A DNA stretch of 64,000 nt. It comes from Zygnema cylindricum. Lineage: Eukaryota > Streptophyta > Zygnematophyceae > Zygnematales > Zygnemataceae. Numbering within the stretch: position 1 is the first letter of the stretch; each line of letters begins with the position of its first letter. Shown piece after piece: positions 22,685 to 33,833 of the stretch. A program made the translations under genes and the position numbers. The notes under the pieces were generated by a model. It was not told where the DNA came from and made no database searches. It saw only the letters and a list, made by a program, of their open reading frames with translations. The stretch is taken from positions 186,001 through 250,000 of the forward strand of contig JBBHKE010001100.1 of the NCBI GenBank assembly GCA_037447655.1. Reading direction: 5' to 3'.

Positions 22685-23223
22685 TGTTGTTTTGAAAAGT
22701 CAGTTTCGTGCGTACAAGAGAGTTTGTGCGTAACGGCTAATTGGCTTTAATATGGAGGTTCGAATGGATTCACGATTGGGGGAGCGAACGAACGGATATA
22801 ATTTAAGTGACGTAAAAGACTCATTTAGTGGCGTGAACAAGCATTGACAAATGGACGGCAGATCGCGAAGCGATCCGAAGTGGAATAAACAAAATGTAAA
22901 AATAGGCGGTGTCGGTACGGCGCAACTTCGACGCAGACATGACAACGCAGCTGCGGTTATTTTGGATAAATATGCGCCGCCGGTACGGAGCAGCTGCGAT
23001 GTTGACAACGTAGTTGACGCAGCTGCAGATAATATGATTAGTGTAGAGTTTGAGTAATGATATTTATTTAGTGGTTGTTTAGTGGTAGCTTGGTTTTTGA
23101 TATACGAAGATTGTGGAGATGTCGGTGTAAATATTTTGTACAACATAGGTTTGTCTTTTTGCTAATTAGTTTAATAGTGTAGATTTGCTCAGTCTGACAT
23201 ACCTCGAACTATTCGGGTATACT
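22685..23223 (+). repeat. 3' LTR of element 1, first part
   Basis: Matches the 5' LTR up to the insertion site of element 2; the last five bases, ATACT, are the target duplication. The LTR resumes at 27620. Confidence 0.9.
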
Positions 23224-24321
23224 TGTTGTTTTGAAAAGTTTGTTTCGCGCGTACGCGACAGCTTGTGCGCTATGGTTTTTAATGTGGATATTCGAATGGA
23301 TTCATTGAGTGGGGGAGCGAACGGACGAATATAATTTAAGTGATGTAAAAGACTCACTAAGTGGCGGGTACAAGCATTGACAAAAGGACGGCGGATCGCG
23401 AAGTGATCCGATGTGGAATAAACGAAATGTTGAAACATGCACCGCCGGTATAGCGCAGTTGCGACGCAAACAAGACAACGCAACTGCGGTTATTTTGGAT
23501 GAATATGCGCCGCCGGTACGGAGCAGCTGCGACGCAGACGAGTCAACGCAGTTGCGGTTATACTGATACGATCCGCACGGATAAAACAGGTGACGCAGCT
23601 ACGAATAATATGACTATTATAGATTGTGAGTAATGATATTTACTTAGTGGTAGCTTAGTTTTTGACGTACGAAGATTGTGGAGATGTCGGTGTAAATATT
23701 ATGTACAACATAGGTCTGTCTTTTTGCTAATTAATTATTAGTGTAGATTTGTTCGGTCTGACATACCTCAAACTATTCGGGTATACTTACAATAGTTTAA
23801 GTAGATGGTAGATACCGTACGGCTAGTATGCCTCTGTTCATCCAGTAGTGAACTCTCTGAGTATAACTTGTAGGACTTAGAATATTTTGAGTATCGCAGT
23901 CAAGTTTATCAAAGCAATGGTAGACTGTTTTTTGCATCTTTGACCTGTTGGTGTGATAACTCTGTTAAGGTCTTTCATGTGAAACTTTGTGGAGTTTTTT
24001 TATGATATAGAATATATATGTGTGTGAATTTTCATTGTATTCCAATATCTGTGTAAGATTATGTGAGTAGTCAAAGTGGTTAGTTTGTGAAGCTGTCAAC
24101 TGTTTTTGTGAAACTCTGGAGCTTATATCTTCTAGATGCCTTTGAGGATTTAGCTGTAACTCTGGGGTATTACAGTGTTTATAGTATATTGCTTATTGGT
24201 GAAGTTTGAGGTGATTCTGTTAATAGTGGAGTAATCTGTGCTGTCTGAAATACATATGTTTGAGGGGTAGTCTGTGGGGCTTTCAAAAGTAATCAATGGT
24301 TGAAATAGGCTATGGACAACA
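23224..24321 (+). repeat. 5' LTR of element 2
   Basis: 1098 bp. Shares the GGCGGATCGCGAAG word, the CGCAGCTGCG block and the 3'-end ATG (24296) with element 1 but differs at many sites. PBS GGTTATGGGCCCA follows at 24322-24334. Confidence 0.9.
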
Positions 24322-25065
24322 GGTTATGGGCCCACACCCATGGCTACTCATATTTGATGGATAAAATATCACTATTGGAAGGATGCACTCGAGAGCTACT
24401 TCGAGATGATGGAGCTAATGGATGTGGTGGATGGTACATTGGCCGAAACATCAACTGGATGGAAAAGGAAAAATCATGTGTGTCTAAAGGTTATCAAGAA
24501 CTCCTTGAATGAGGATTTGGTAATGTCATACTTAAGTTTTAAAAAGGCATATGAATTATGGAAGTGCTTAGAATGTATGTATGCAAAGACTTCTTTATAT
24601 CATTGGCTTAGCAATGTTACCGAAATAGTTGAATCTAAGTATGTAGGAGGTGGTATGGAGAAACATTGTATTGACTTACAAGTAATTTTTGCAGAAAATG
24701 ATTTGGCAGGAGGAAACTTTACAGATGCCCAACAAGCTATATTATTAATGAGAAGTCTACCTAAAGAATATAAGAGTGCTTTAGATCGACTGAATTTAAT
24801 TGATTAAAGGGATTGGAGTTTAGCTGTAGCAAGACGTGTTATTCTAGATGAAGAGGCTAATATAAAGGTTTTATCAAGTAAGAGGAATAAAAAGGAATCT
24901 AAGTCTCAGATTCAGAAAATTAAAAAGAATAGTGAGTTCGGAGATCGGCAAAAGAATTGCTTTTATTGTAATGATTTGGGACATACCTTCCGGGTATGTC
25001 CGTCATATAAAAGTGCATGCGTTACAGGAAATTTCAAAGATAGATGGGACAACAACCTAGTTTGA
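24296..25065 (+). pseudogene. gag of element 2, frameshifted
   Basis: Aligns along its length with the element 1 gag. A missing base after TTTGATGGATA shifts the frame early, and an AAA to TAA change (24805-24807) stops it. The zinc knuckle CFYCNDLGHTFRVC survives. It ends at the same TGA (25063-25065) as element 1. Confidence 0.85.
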
Positions 25066-25590
25066 CCCTCAACAAAAAGAGAATCAATTTCTTTCGTGAG
25101 TGAGAGACAAGACTCAACCGATGACAAAAGGCATACACAGTGTGTTGACAAATTTATTTACCTACCAACTTTCTATGTTGTTCGGAATGAGGAGAAGGAG
25201 GTGACAGAAAAGGATTTGATGTCTGTCCCTTTTCCGGACAATAGATTGGTGAGTACAAAACAGTTTATTGAAGTAAGGAAAAATGACGATGGAAGAGATG
25301 GACACTTAGAAGCAGAAACTAGAAATAAGGTGGATGTGGAAATTGGTGAACTAGGAGAAGAACAAAGAAAAATTGTTCATAAAATTGGATCGAAAAAAGA
25401 AGTTTGTGGGAGTGAAAAATGTAATAGAAATGCAAACGTAAGAAATATAAGAAAAGAAAATAGGAGGAAAAGAGTGCAGCTGAAAAGAAGAAGAATCAAA
25501 ATTAAAATTTCTGAGATGAATGAAGTTAATGGGAATAACAAATCTACGAAGAAAAACATAGAGGTAAAACAAAAAAAAAAATTTTTTTGA
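25066..25590 (+). pseudogene. ORF2 of element 2, shortened
   Basis: Open in the frame following the gag TGA for about 170 codons. It has no ATG near the start: the codon matching the first ATG of element 1 is AGG. The N-terminal block with FIYLPTFYVVR is conserved, the rest diverges into Lys/Arg/Glu-rich sequence, and it ends after an A-rich run. Without readthrough it would not be translated from its N-terminus. Confidence 0.55.
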
Positions 25591-26516
25591 CACTAAAATA
25601 GTAGAAAATTGTGACAGAAATGAAAATTTTCAGAAATGACAAAAGATAATGAAGAAAACAAAGAGAAGATACAATATTCAATGGATCAAGGGTAGAAGAA
25701 AGCATGCTCGAAAAGTGATTAAGAGAAGAGAGCGGGAGAAATGATTTTCTGGAAAACGTGAATTTAGAGAAATCTTAATTTTGGAAAAACTTATATTACA
25801 TGCATGTCTTAGCTCCTTTTGACATTCAATATTTTTGGTAGGATCTTAGATTTAATGTTATTTCTTGTTGAGTAAGTTGAAAAGAAACAAAAAGTGTTAC
25901 TTATGTATTTTTGAAAACTGAAGGAGGTAGCAGAGGCAGTGGAGAATTAGCGGAAGCAGTTCGCTTCGCAACGCATCAACGAATGAAGCAACGCAGCGGA
26001 AAAAGTGGTGTTATAACGTTAGTGAAAGTGACAATTTCACTTTTATGACTTACGGGGAGCTGTTACAAGACAAATTTTGCAAGGTGGTGGATTTTAGCAA
26101 GACAAATGGGACGTGACGACTTCAACAAAACAGTGGTGATGTATTGTTTTGGCTATCTTTTTTGAATCATTAGTAGTGGAGGTTGATAGAGAATTTTTAA
26201 TCTCTGAATATTCCACATTCCTCAGTTTGTTTGTATTTCCATTAGGGTAGAAATATCTGCATGGACTACTGAGTCTAAAGCTTTAGGGGAGTGTTGAAAT
26301 TGAAAGCTTTAGTTCTCAGTAGATGAGGCTATGAGGAGGAAGTTAAGAGTGAAAGGAGCAGTTGCTAGAGCTGCGATGTAGAACTAGCGCACCGTAGCAG
26401 CAGAGCAGTACACGCTGCACTTTGTATTCATACTACGCTGCGATGTCGAACTAGCAGAGCGTAGCAACATACGATGAATATTTTTATAGGTGCACGAAAC
26501 TAAATTTTCGGGGGAG

Positions 26517-27614
26517 TGTTGTTTTGAAAAGTTTGTTTCGTGCGTACGCGACAGTTTGTGCGCTATGGAATTTAATGTGGAGATTCGAATGGATTTATGG
26601 AGTGGGGGAGCCAACGAACGAATATAATTTAAGTGATGTAAAAGACTCACTAAGTGGCGGGTACAAGCATTGACAAAAGGACGGCGGATCGCGAAGTGAT
26701 CCGATGTGGAATACACGAAATGTTGAAACAGGCACCGCCGGTATAGCGCAGTTGCGACGCAAACAAGACAACGCAACTGCGGTTATTTTGGATGAATATG
26801 CGCCGCCGGTACGGAGCAGCTGCGACGCAGACGAGTCAACGCAGTTGCGGTTATACTGATACGATCCGCACGGATAAAACAGGTGACGCAGCTACGAATA
26901 ATATGACTAGTATAGATTGTGAGTAATGATATTTACTTAGTGGTAGCTTAGTTTTTGACGTACGAAGATTGTGGAGATGTCGGTGTAAATATTATGTACA
27001 ACATAGGTCTGTCTTTTTGCTAATTAATTATTAGTGTAGATTTGTTCGGTCTGACATACCTCAAACTATTCGGGTATACTTACAATAGTTTAAGTAGATG
27101 GTAGATACCGTACGGCTAGTATGCCTCTGTTCATCCAGTAGTGAACTCTCTGAGTATAACTTGTAGGACTTAGAATATTTTGAGTATCGCAGTCAAGTTT
27201 ATCAAAGCAATGGTAGACTGTTTTTTGCATCTTTGACCTGTTGGTGTGATCACTCTGTTGGGTGCTTTCATGTGAAACTTTGTGGAGGTATTCAGTGATA
27301 TATAATATATATGTGTGTGAAGTTTCATTGTATTCCAATATCTGTGTAAGATTATGTGAGTAGTCAATGTGGTTAGTTTGTGAAGCTGTCAGCTGCTTTT
27401 GTGAAACTCTCGAGCTTATATCTTCTAGATGCCTTGGAGGATTTAGCTGTTACTTTGGGATATTACAGTGTTTATGGCATACTGTTTATTGGTGAAGTTT
27501 GAGGTGATTCTATTAATAGTGGAGTAATCTGTGCTGTCTGAAATACAGCTGTTTGAGGGGTAGTCTGTGTGGCTTCTAAGAGTAATCAATGGCTGAAATA
27601 GGCTATGGACAACA
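26517..27614 (+). repeat. 3' LTR of element 2
   Basis: 1098 bp, preceded by TTTTCGGGGGAG. It differs from the 5' LTR at several visible sites, so insertion is not very recent. Confidence 0.9.
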
Positions 27615-27619
27615 ATACT

Positions 27620-28144
27620 CACATTAGATTAGATAGAGTACGGCTGATATAACTCCGTACATTCAGTAGTGAACTCTCGGAGTATAACTTGTAGGACTTA
27701 GAATACTTTGTTATAGCAGTCAAGTTTATCAAAGCAATGACAAACTGTTTTATGCATCTTTGACCTGTTCGTGTGATCACTATGTTAGGTTCTTTTATGT
27801 GAAACTTTGTGGAGTTATTCTATGATATAGAATATATATATGTGTGTGAAGTTTCATTGTATTCCAGTATCTTTGTAAGATTCCATGAACAGTCTAAGTG
27901 GTTAGTTTGTGAAGCTGTCAGCTATTTTTGGGAAACTCTGGAGCTTATATCTTCTATATGCCTTGGAATATTTAGCTGTAACTTTGGGAGTTTACAGTGT
28001 ATACGGTATAATGCATATTTGTGCAGTTTGAGGTGCTTCTGTTTATTGTGGATTAATATGTGTTGTTTGAAACATAGCTGTTTTTGAGGTAGTCTATGGG
28101 TGTTTCCGTGAGTAATCCATGGCTGAAATAGGCTATGGACAACA
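27620..28144 (+). repeat. 3' LTR of element 1, second part
   Basis: Resumes the LTR at TCACATTAG and ends ACAACA at 28144, followed by the AATAC duplication. Together with 22685-23223 it restores about 1.06 kb, matching the 5' LTR length. Confidence 0.9.
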
Positions 28145-28149
28145 AATAC

Positions 28150-28540
28150 ATCTATATGTTTGTATAATTATTGATAACACAATATTTAGTCTGTATTTTA
28201 GTAATAGTACAGTTATTAGTCTGTACAATTTTTATCACTTTAGTTTTATCACTATAGTTTTTAGTATGTATAATTAGTGGTAGCACAGTTATTAGTACAT
28301 ATAACTCTCTGCAATAATTCTATCACTGTACTTTTTAGTATGTATAAGTAGTGCTAGCACAGTTATTAGTACAGATAACTCTCTACAATTAATATCATAT
28401 CAGTTTTTTGTTTGTATGATTAATATTAGCACATTATTGGTTCCTGCAATTAATATTAGTACATTTTGTATAATAGGCATTTTTCGAGTTATTAGTTTGT
28501 ATAATTAGTGTTATTAAAGGTATTAAATAATTAGTATTAA
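28150..28540 (+). repeat. 31-bp minisatellite, part right of element 1
   Basis: Same orientation and unit as 18335-19124 (TATAATTAGT...CAGTTATTAGT), so it is the other side of the array interrupted by element 1. Confidence 0.7.
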
Positions 28541-29150
28541 TACTCATACAAAAGATACATTGCTAATAACTATCCTAATACTAATTAAACATTACTAATA
28601 ACTGTATTAACAATAACTATGCTGACCAATAACTATATGAATCCTAATTACACCGACTAATAAGTATACCAATACTGATTAGACAAACTCATAACTAGAC
28701 TCATATTAAGTATACATATTAGGTATAAAGACTAATAACTGTACTAATACTTATTATAAATACTTATAACTGTACTAATACTGATTATACTTACTAATAA
28801 TTGTCCTAATATTAATTCTTCATTTATAATAACTGTACTAAGCCTAAAAATAATCCTAATTATACAGACTGCAAAGGGTAGTAATACTAAATATACAGAT
28901 TAAGCACTGTCCTAATACTAAATATATAGATTAAGCACTGTACTAATACTAAATAAACATATTAACAACTGTTCTAATAATAATTATAAAGACTAATAAC
29001 TGACTAATACTAATCATGCAGCTAATAACTGTACTATTACTAATTCTAAATTACTAATAACTGTACCAATCCTAATAATAATCCTAATTATGCAGACTAC
29101 AAAGGATAGTAAAACTAAATATGTAGATTAAGCACTTTACTATTACGAGA
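28541..29150 (-). repeat. 31-bp minisatellite, inverted part
   Basis: The units now read ACTAATAACTGTACTAATAC, the complement of the left half. The array therefore changes orientation near 28541 and forms a long imperfect palindrome. Confidence 0.75.
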
Positions 29151-29500
29151 TATGCGTATGTAACCCTTTTTTTCTGACATTACATGTTCTCTAATCTGAT
29201 TGGTCCTCTAGTTTGTTCATAAGTTTGAGAGGGAATGAATTAGTGTACGGTTCACGTCCGTGCGCTTCGTTTTCGTAATTCTTAAAAAACAAAAAATGTA
29301 TTTCGAACATGATGTTCGATGGCGGACGGTAGATGGCGTTTGCTATGCGCAACTGTCGAGTTTTGACGCATAAAACTGCATCTTTTGTCCAGCGCTACGC
29401 TCCAAAACGGTCGAAACCTACCGCCCCAACCGTCACCGTCGCATTTATTGTCATTTTATGAAATTTGGCGTACGGATCCCAAAATATATGACATTCTTTT

Positions 29501-29568
29501 CCCCTTTTTCAAGTGTGAACCACGCAACTGTTGCAAAATATATGCGTGGTTCACACTTGAAAAATGGG
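29501..29568. repeat. Hairpin with 26-bp arms
   Basis: Arms 29501-29526 and 29543-29568 are complementary (TGCGTGGTTCACACTTGAA on the right) around a 16-base loop. The right arm is the first part of the 29543-29825 duplicate. Confidence 0.85.
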
Positions 29569-29825
29569 AAAACGGTATGGTATGGAAATGGTACTTTTTT
29601 TTGTCAGCCGTGAATTGGCACGTGACGCTAGCCTACATCAACCAGCGTGTCGTGATATTCACCACTTGTCGTACGAAAAAGAAAACGCTTTGCGGACATG
29701 ATATGTACGACGCTTTCCAAATCAAATTGTATTGCCACGCAAGCGTGTGTACAGACCGAAAATAACCCCGGAGGAACTTAGAACATGAGCAAAAAAACAA
29801 CCTCGGGTCGCCCGAAAAAAAAAAC
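29543..29825 (+). repeat. Flanking direct repeat, copy 2
   Basis: Matches 18038-18319 in the same orientation, so two copies bracket the minisatellite and elements 1 and 2. Scattered substitutions. Confidence 0.8.
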
Positions 29826-29910
29826 GGCAAAGGACCAAGCGGACACCTCACACAAGTCATCTCTTTCTTTCTTTCAGCGTTCCAAAATTTCGATAGGAAA
29901 TGTCTTGTGA
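29785..29910 (+). CDS. Short basic open frame with AT-hook-like motif
   Basis: A 41-residue frame starting MSKKTTSGRPKKKTAK. GRPKKK resembles an AT-hook core. The corresponding start in the 18038 copy (MPKKKNLGRPKKK) keeps the motif but soon stops. It may be a first exon or captured fragment; it may also be chance, since the DNA is A-rich. No function assigned. Confidence 0.2.
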   Translation: MSKKTTSGRPKKKTAKDQADTSHKSSLSFFQRSKISIGNVL

Positions 29911-30788
29911 ACAGGTACACCGTGAATCTCTATTAGCGTAATAAAAAATATAGCGTAATGAAACAATTAGCGTACTTTACGGTAAATTGTGTTTTTTCGG
30001 GTACACCATGATACTAATTTATCATGTACTCTAATTTGTAAACTGCTTTGTAAAAATGACAAACTGAAGTACATACTGTTGTTCTTTGGTCTAAAATAGA
30101 CCGCAGAAGCGACCCAAACTATCATGCAAAAAGCTAAGCAAAAATAGGTCGACGAACAATCATATGAAATGCATCCTCCATATGCGTACACAGACGCAAC
30201 AAACAACATTTAGGGTTTCATGGAATAATCAACATAAATAAACCCTATGACAACATCTAAGGTTTGATGGAATAATCGACATAAACAAACCCTAGGACAA
30301 ATGCATAAACAATGCATATCAAACATATATAAAAACATAAATAAATAATAACACACAAATGCATCACACATAAACAAGAGTATAATCAGAGTATAATCAT
30401 TATATCATTCAAAGTGCATGACCTAATCGACAACCCTAAAAGTCTACATCTTCGGTCCCCACTTTACTAACCAGCATTGATTATTTTCCTAATGAAGCTC
30501 AAATCTATATATACACTTGTGAGCTGTTAACAAATCACTAAGTGTCAAAATAACCAACGTAAATTATGTAACTGTCACTAAATCAAATTAATCGTAAGCG
30601 AACACCTGAGAGTCAAGCAATCGTAAGCGTACACTTGTCTGCAAATGCGACACATAAATTAAAGTGTCGAAACCCTAATTAACCACTTAAATATAAATGT
30701 CATAATCAGCACTAATTTAATAATACAAATAAGACAAAGCATTGTTGTTCCAAATATTTTCAAGTACACGCAATCTCATAGAATCGTA

Positions 30789-30818
30789 TGCTGAGTCATG
30801 CTGAGTCATGCTGAGTCA
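30789..30818 (-). promoter_or_regulatory. Triple bZIP-type site in the 3' LTR
   Basis: Three exact tandem copies of TGCTGAGTCA (plus strand), followed by CTCAGC. TGAGTCA/TGACTCA is the core bound by AP-1/GCN4-type bZIP factors. Function is inferred from the motif only. Confidence 0.45.
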
Positions 30819-31323
30819 CTCAGCGAAACTCCTTGATTTTCGTCAAAGAATCCGGGACGTCCAAAATAAACATCGTGTGATTGACGCGATTTCGCGTCAC
30901 CACTACTTGAAAAAATAACGGCGGCCTATATCCGCCGTCCGTCACTCTTAATCGGCACCCTTGATGTCGCGCCGCGTGGTCATAAAAATCCACTTGTCGA
31001 AACCTCGTCAAACCATCCAAAATTGTCCGTACCGCAATTTTGTTCCTCGTCATAAATGCGCCTGCCAAAAATAAGTACACCTGTCCCCAAAAAGATTCTA
31101 TGTACCGGCGGCGTCCTTTTTATATATCCCACGTGTCGCATTATGAACTTTACGTGCGACGTACCATTTTATCTTCGTCGATTATCTCACGTCGGATTGC
31201 TTCGCGATCCGCCGTCCATTTCCTCTCACATTTCGCGCCACTCAATTACTTCATTAATTTACGTGTACATTTAATTCCCCAATCCATAAATTCTTTCGAA
31301 CCTCCACAATATATCGCGTAAAT

Positions 31324-31374
31324 GCGTACGCACGAAACATCGCGTACGCACGAAACGCTCCGTACGCACGAAAC
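31324..31374 (-). promoter_or_regulatory. Triple CGTACGCACGAAAC repeat at the start of the 3' LTR
   Basis: Three 15-bp copies at 31324, 31342 and 31360. The LTR of element 1 has one diverged copy at the same place, so this is an amplified piece of U3, possibly an enhancer. Confidence 0.5.
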
Positions 31375-31393
31375 TAAGTTTTCAAAAACAACA

Positions 31394-32304
31394 CTCCCCC
31401 GAAAAATTAGTCTCGTGCATCCATGGCGCCACGTCATCAGCTGTCACCAATGTTACCAGCTGTCACACCTGCTTTCAACTGCCTTCTCCATCTTAATCCG
31501 CCATATTCCTCCAACAAAATTTTCCCACTTGTTCCACCATCGCTTCCGCTGCCTTCATATGCCTTCCAAGTTTCATAATACATAATATATATTTTCATTT
31601 TCCGATTACAACAAAAATTTATCTTTTCTCAACAATATCTAAATCTGAATCTACTTCTCACAATTCTGTCACAAATCAACTAAGAATTAAAACCAAACGA
31701 TCACACTAATAATATATCCCAACTCAAAATTTATACCTCAACCATATCAAATCTAGATTTCAAAATTTTTTCTTTTCTTTTCATTTAATAATCTGATCCC
31801 AAAATTTCCCATTAAAAATACACTTAACAAATAGTATTTTCCCAAAAATTCTAATAATATCACATTTCCCAAAAATTCCCAACAACTCAAAATCTACATT
31901 ACAAATCCAATTTTCAACAATCATCGATCCACAAAATTTGGATCTCTCCACCACATGTCAAAACTCCACCTTCCGGATCTCTCTCCCCCAAACGTCGAAT
32001 CTCCACCTTCCACATCTCTCCATCAAACGAATATGTATTTTCCAAAAATAAAATATCATTTCTCATAATTAATCATTTTCATTGAGGGTAGACATTTCGG
32101 CACTATCACTAAGTTAACCCTTGGGGCGATGCAAGATTAAACTCGGCACATACCAACACTATGATAAGGCCGATCTCATGGGTACACAGACACCATTACT
32201 GCAATACAACCAGCAAGAACAAAATTAACCCGCTACAATGCATGTGACACAAACCTACATCGACTTAACCTAACATATGATAGATGGGGCGTGGGCCCAT
32301 AACC
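31394..32304 (-). other. Interior of element 3, non-coding
   Basis: AT-rich interior with TCTCCACC-type repeats at about 31940-32030. No Gag-like or Pol-like peptide in any frame. Confidence 0.7.
32292..32304 (-). promoter_or_regulatory. Primer binding site of element 3
   Basis: GGTTATGGGCCCA on the minus strand directly after the 5' LTR, the same anticodon-type site as element 1. Confidence 0.85.
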
Positions 32305-33621
32305 TGTTGTTCTTTGGTCTAAAATAGACCGCAGAAGCGACCCAAACTATCATGCAAAAAGCTAAGCAAAAATAGGTCGACGAACAATCATATGAAATGC
32401 ATCCTCCATATGCGTACACAGACGCAACAAACAACATTTAGGGTTTCATGGAATAATCAACATAAATAAACCCTATGACAACATCTAAGGTTTGATGGAA
32501 TAATCGACATAAACAAACCCTAGGACAAATGCATAAACAATGCATATCAAACATATATAAAAACATAAATAAATAATAACACACAAATGCATCACACATA
32601 AACAAGAGTATAATCAGAGTATAATCATTATATCATTCAAAGTGCATGACCTAATCGACAACCCTAAAAGTCTACATCTTCGGTCCCCACTTTACTAACC
32701 AGCATTGATTATTTTCCTAATGAAGCTCAAATCTATATATACACTTGTGAGCTGTTAACAAATCACTAAGTGTCAAAATAACCAACGTAAATTATGTAAC
32801 TGTCACTAAATCAAATTAATCGTAAGCGAACACCTGAGAGTCAAGCAATCGTAAGCGTACACTTGTCTGCAAATGCGACACATAAATTAAAGTGTCGAAA
32901 CCCTAATTAACCACTTAAATATAAATGTCATAATCAGCACTAATTTAATAATACAAATAAGACAAAGCATTGTTGTTCCAAATATTTTCAAGTACACGCA
33001 ATCTCATAGAATCGTATGCTGAGTCATGCTGAGTCATGCTGAGTCACTCAGCGAAACTCCTTGATTTTCGTCAAAGAATCCGGGACGTCCAAAATAAACA
33101 TCGTGTGATTGACGCGATTTCGCGTCACCACTACTTGAAAAAATAACGGCGGCCTATATCCGCCGTCCGTCACTCTTAATCGGCACCCTTGATGTCGCGC
33201 CGCGTGGTCATAAAAATCCACTTGTCGAAACCTCGTCAAACCATCCAAAATTGTCCGTACCGCAATTTTGTTCCTCGTCATAAATGCGCCTGCCAAAAAT
33301 AAGTACACCTGTCCCCAAAAAGATTCTATGTACCGGCGGCGTCCTTTTTATATATCCCACGTGTCGCATTATGAACTTTACGTGCGACGTACCATTTTAT
33401 CTTCGTCGATTATCTCACGTCGGATTGCTTCGCGATCCGCCGTCCATTTCCTCTCACATTTCGCGCCACTCAATTACTTCATTAATTTACGTGTACATTT
33501 AATTCCCCAATCCATAAATTCTTTCGAACCTCCACAATATATCGCGTAAATGCGTACGCACGAAACATCGCGTACGCACGAAACGCTCCGTACGCACGAA
33601 ACTAAGTTTTCAAAAACAACA
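32305..33621 (-). repeat. 5' LTR of element 3
   Basis: Same length and sequence as the 3' LTR as far as compared, including the bZIP triplet (33017-33046) and the 18-bp repeats (33552-33602). Confidence 0.92.
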
Positions 33622-33626
33622 CATAC

Positions 33627-33833
33627 TAGCTACTAGATGACGTAAAGTATACTTGAGTTCTTCAATTTCTTCGTAAATCGGAATTTTTTTCTCGGTGCAG
33701 CAACTAAATTTTTAGCCGAAAAGACAGAGATAACCCTTGGGGCAGAGGTCGCAAAACGGCAAAAGTCAAAATTTCAAATACCCGAATCCAACATTTTTTT
33801 TTTCAAAATATGAACACCCGAAATTTGGCCTAA
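33627..33833. repeat. Remnant of the foldback family
   Basis: Contains GGCAGAGGTCGCAAAACGG and an AAAATATGAACACCCG stretch reminiscent of the 1-870 repeats, but too diverged to delimit. Confidence 0.35.

Larger units (their letters stand above)
23224..27614 (+). mobile_element. Element 2: nested Gag-only element of the same family
   Basis: 4391 bp, TGTTGT...ACAACA, flanked by the 5-bp duplication ATACT (23219-23223, 27615-27619) inside the 3' LTR of element 1. Both LTRs (23224-24321 and 26517-27614) are 1098 bp. It is younger than element 1 by position, yet its gag and ORF2 are damaged. It has no pol. Confidence 0.92.
19125..28144 (+). mobile_element. Element 1: copia-like Gag-only LTR retrotransposon, split by element 2
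   Basis: LTRs start TGTTGT and end ACAACA and are flanked by an exact 5-bp duplication AATAC (19120-19124, 28145-28149). The 5' LTR is 19125-20186. The 3' LTR is split into 22685-23223 and 27620-28144 by element 2. Removing the insert leaves about 4.6 kb. The interior has a tRNA-Met(i) anticodon-type PBS, gag, a second open frame and a purine tract before the 3' LTR. No protease, integrase, RT or RNase H is present, so it needs pol from another element. It sits inside a 31-bp minisatellite. Confidence 0.9.
30077..31393 (-). repeat. 3' LTR of element 3
   Basis: Read on the minus strand it starts TGTTGT at 31393 after a GGGGGAG purine tract and ends ACAACA at 30077. It contains three TTTCGTGCGTACG repeats at 18-bp spacing near its start and three TGACTCAGCA repeats at 30789-30818. 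Confidence 0.92.
30077..33621 (-). mobile_element. Element 3: short non-coding LTR element with matching LTRs
   Basis: 3545 bp on the minus strand, flanked by CATAC (30072-30076, 33622-33626). The LTRs 30077-31393 and 32305-33621 are both 1317 bp, and I found no difference wherever I compared them. The 911-bp interior has a PBS and a purine tract but no open frame with gag or pol similarity. It is a TRIM/LARD-type non-autonomous element and probably a recent insertion. Confidence 0.92.

Noticed and set aside
29385-29765. A 126-residue plus-strand frame
   Set aside because: The duplicate at 18038-18319 has stops in the same frame, and the N-terminal part spans a hairpin; no family resemblance.
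30820-31321. Frames of 86-93 residues, repeated exactly at 33048-33549
   Set aside because: They lie in the two LTRs of element 3, overlap on opposite strands and match no family; their identity reflects LTR identity.
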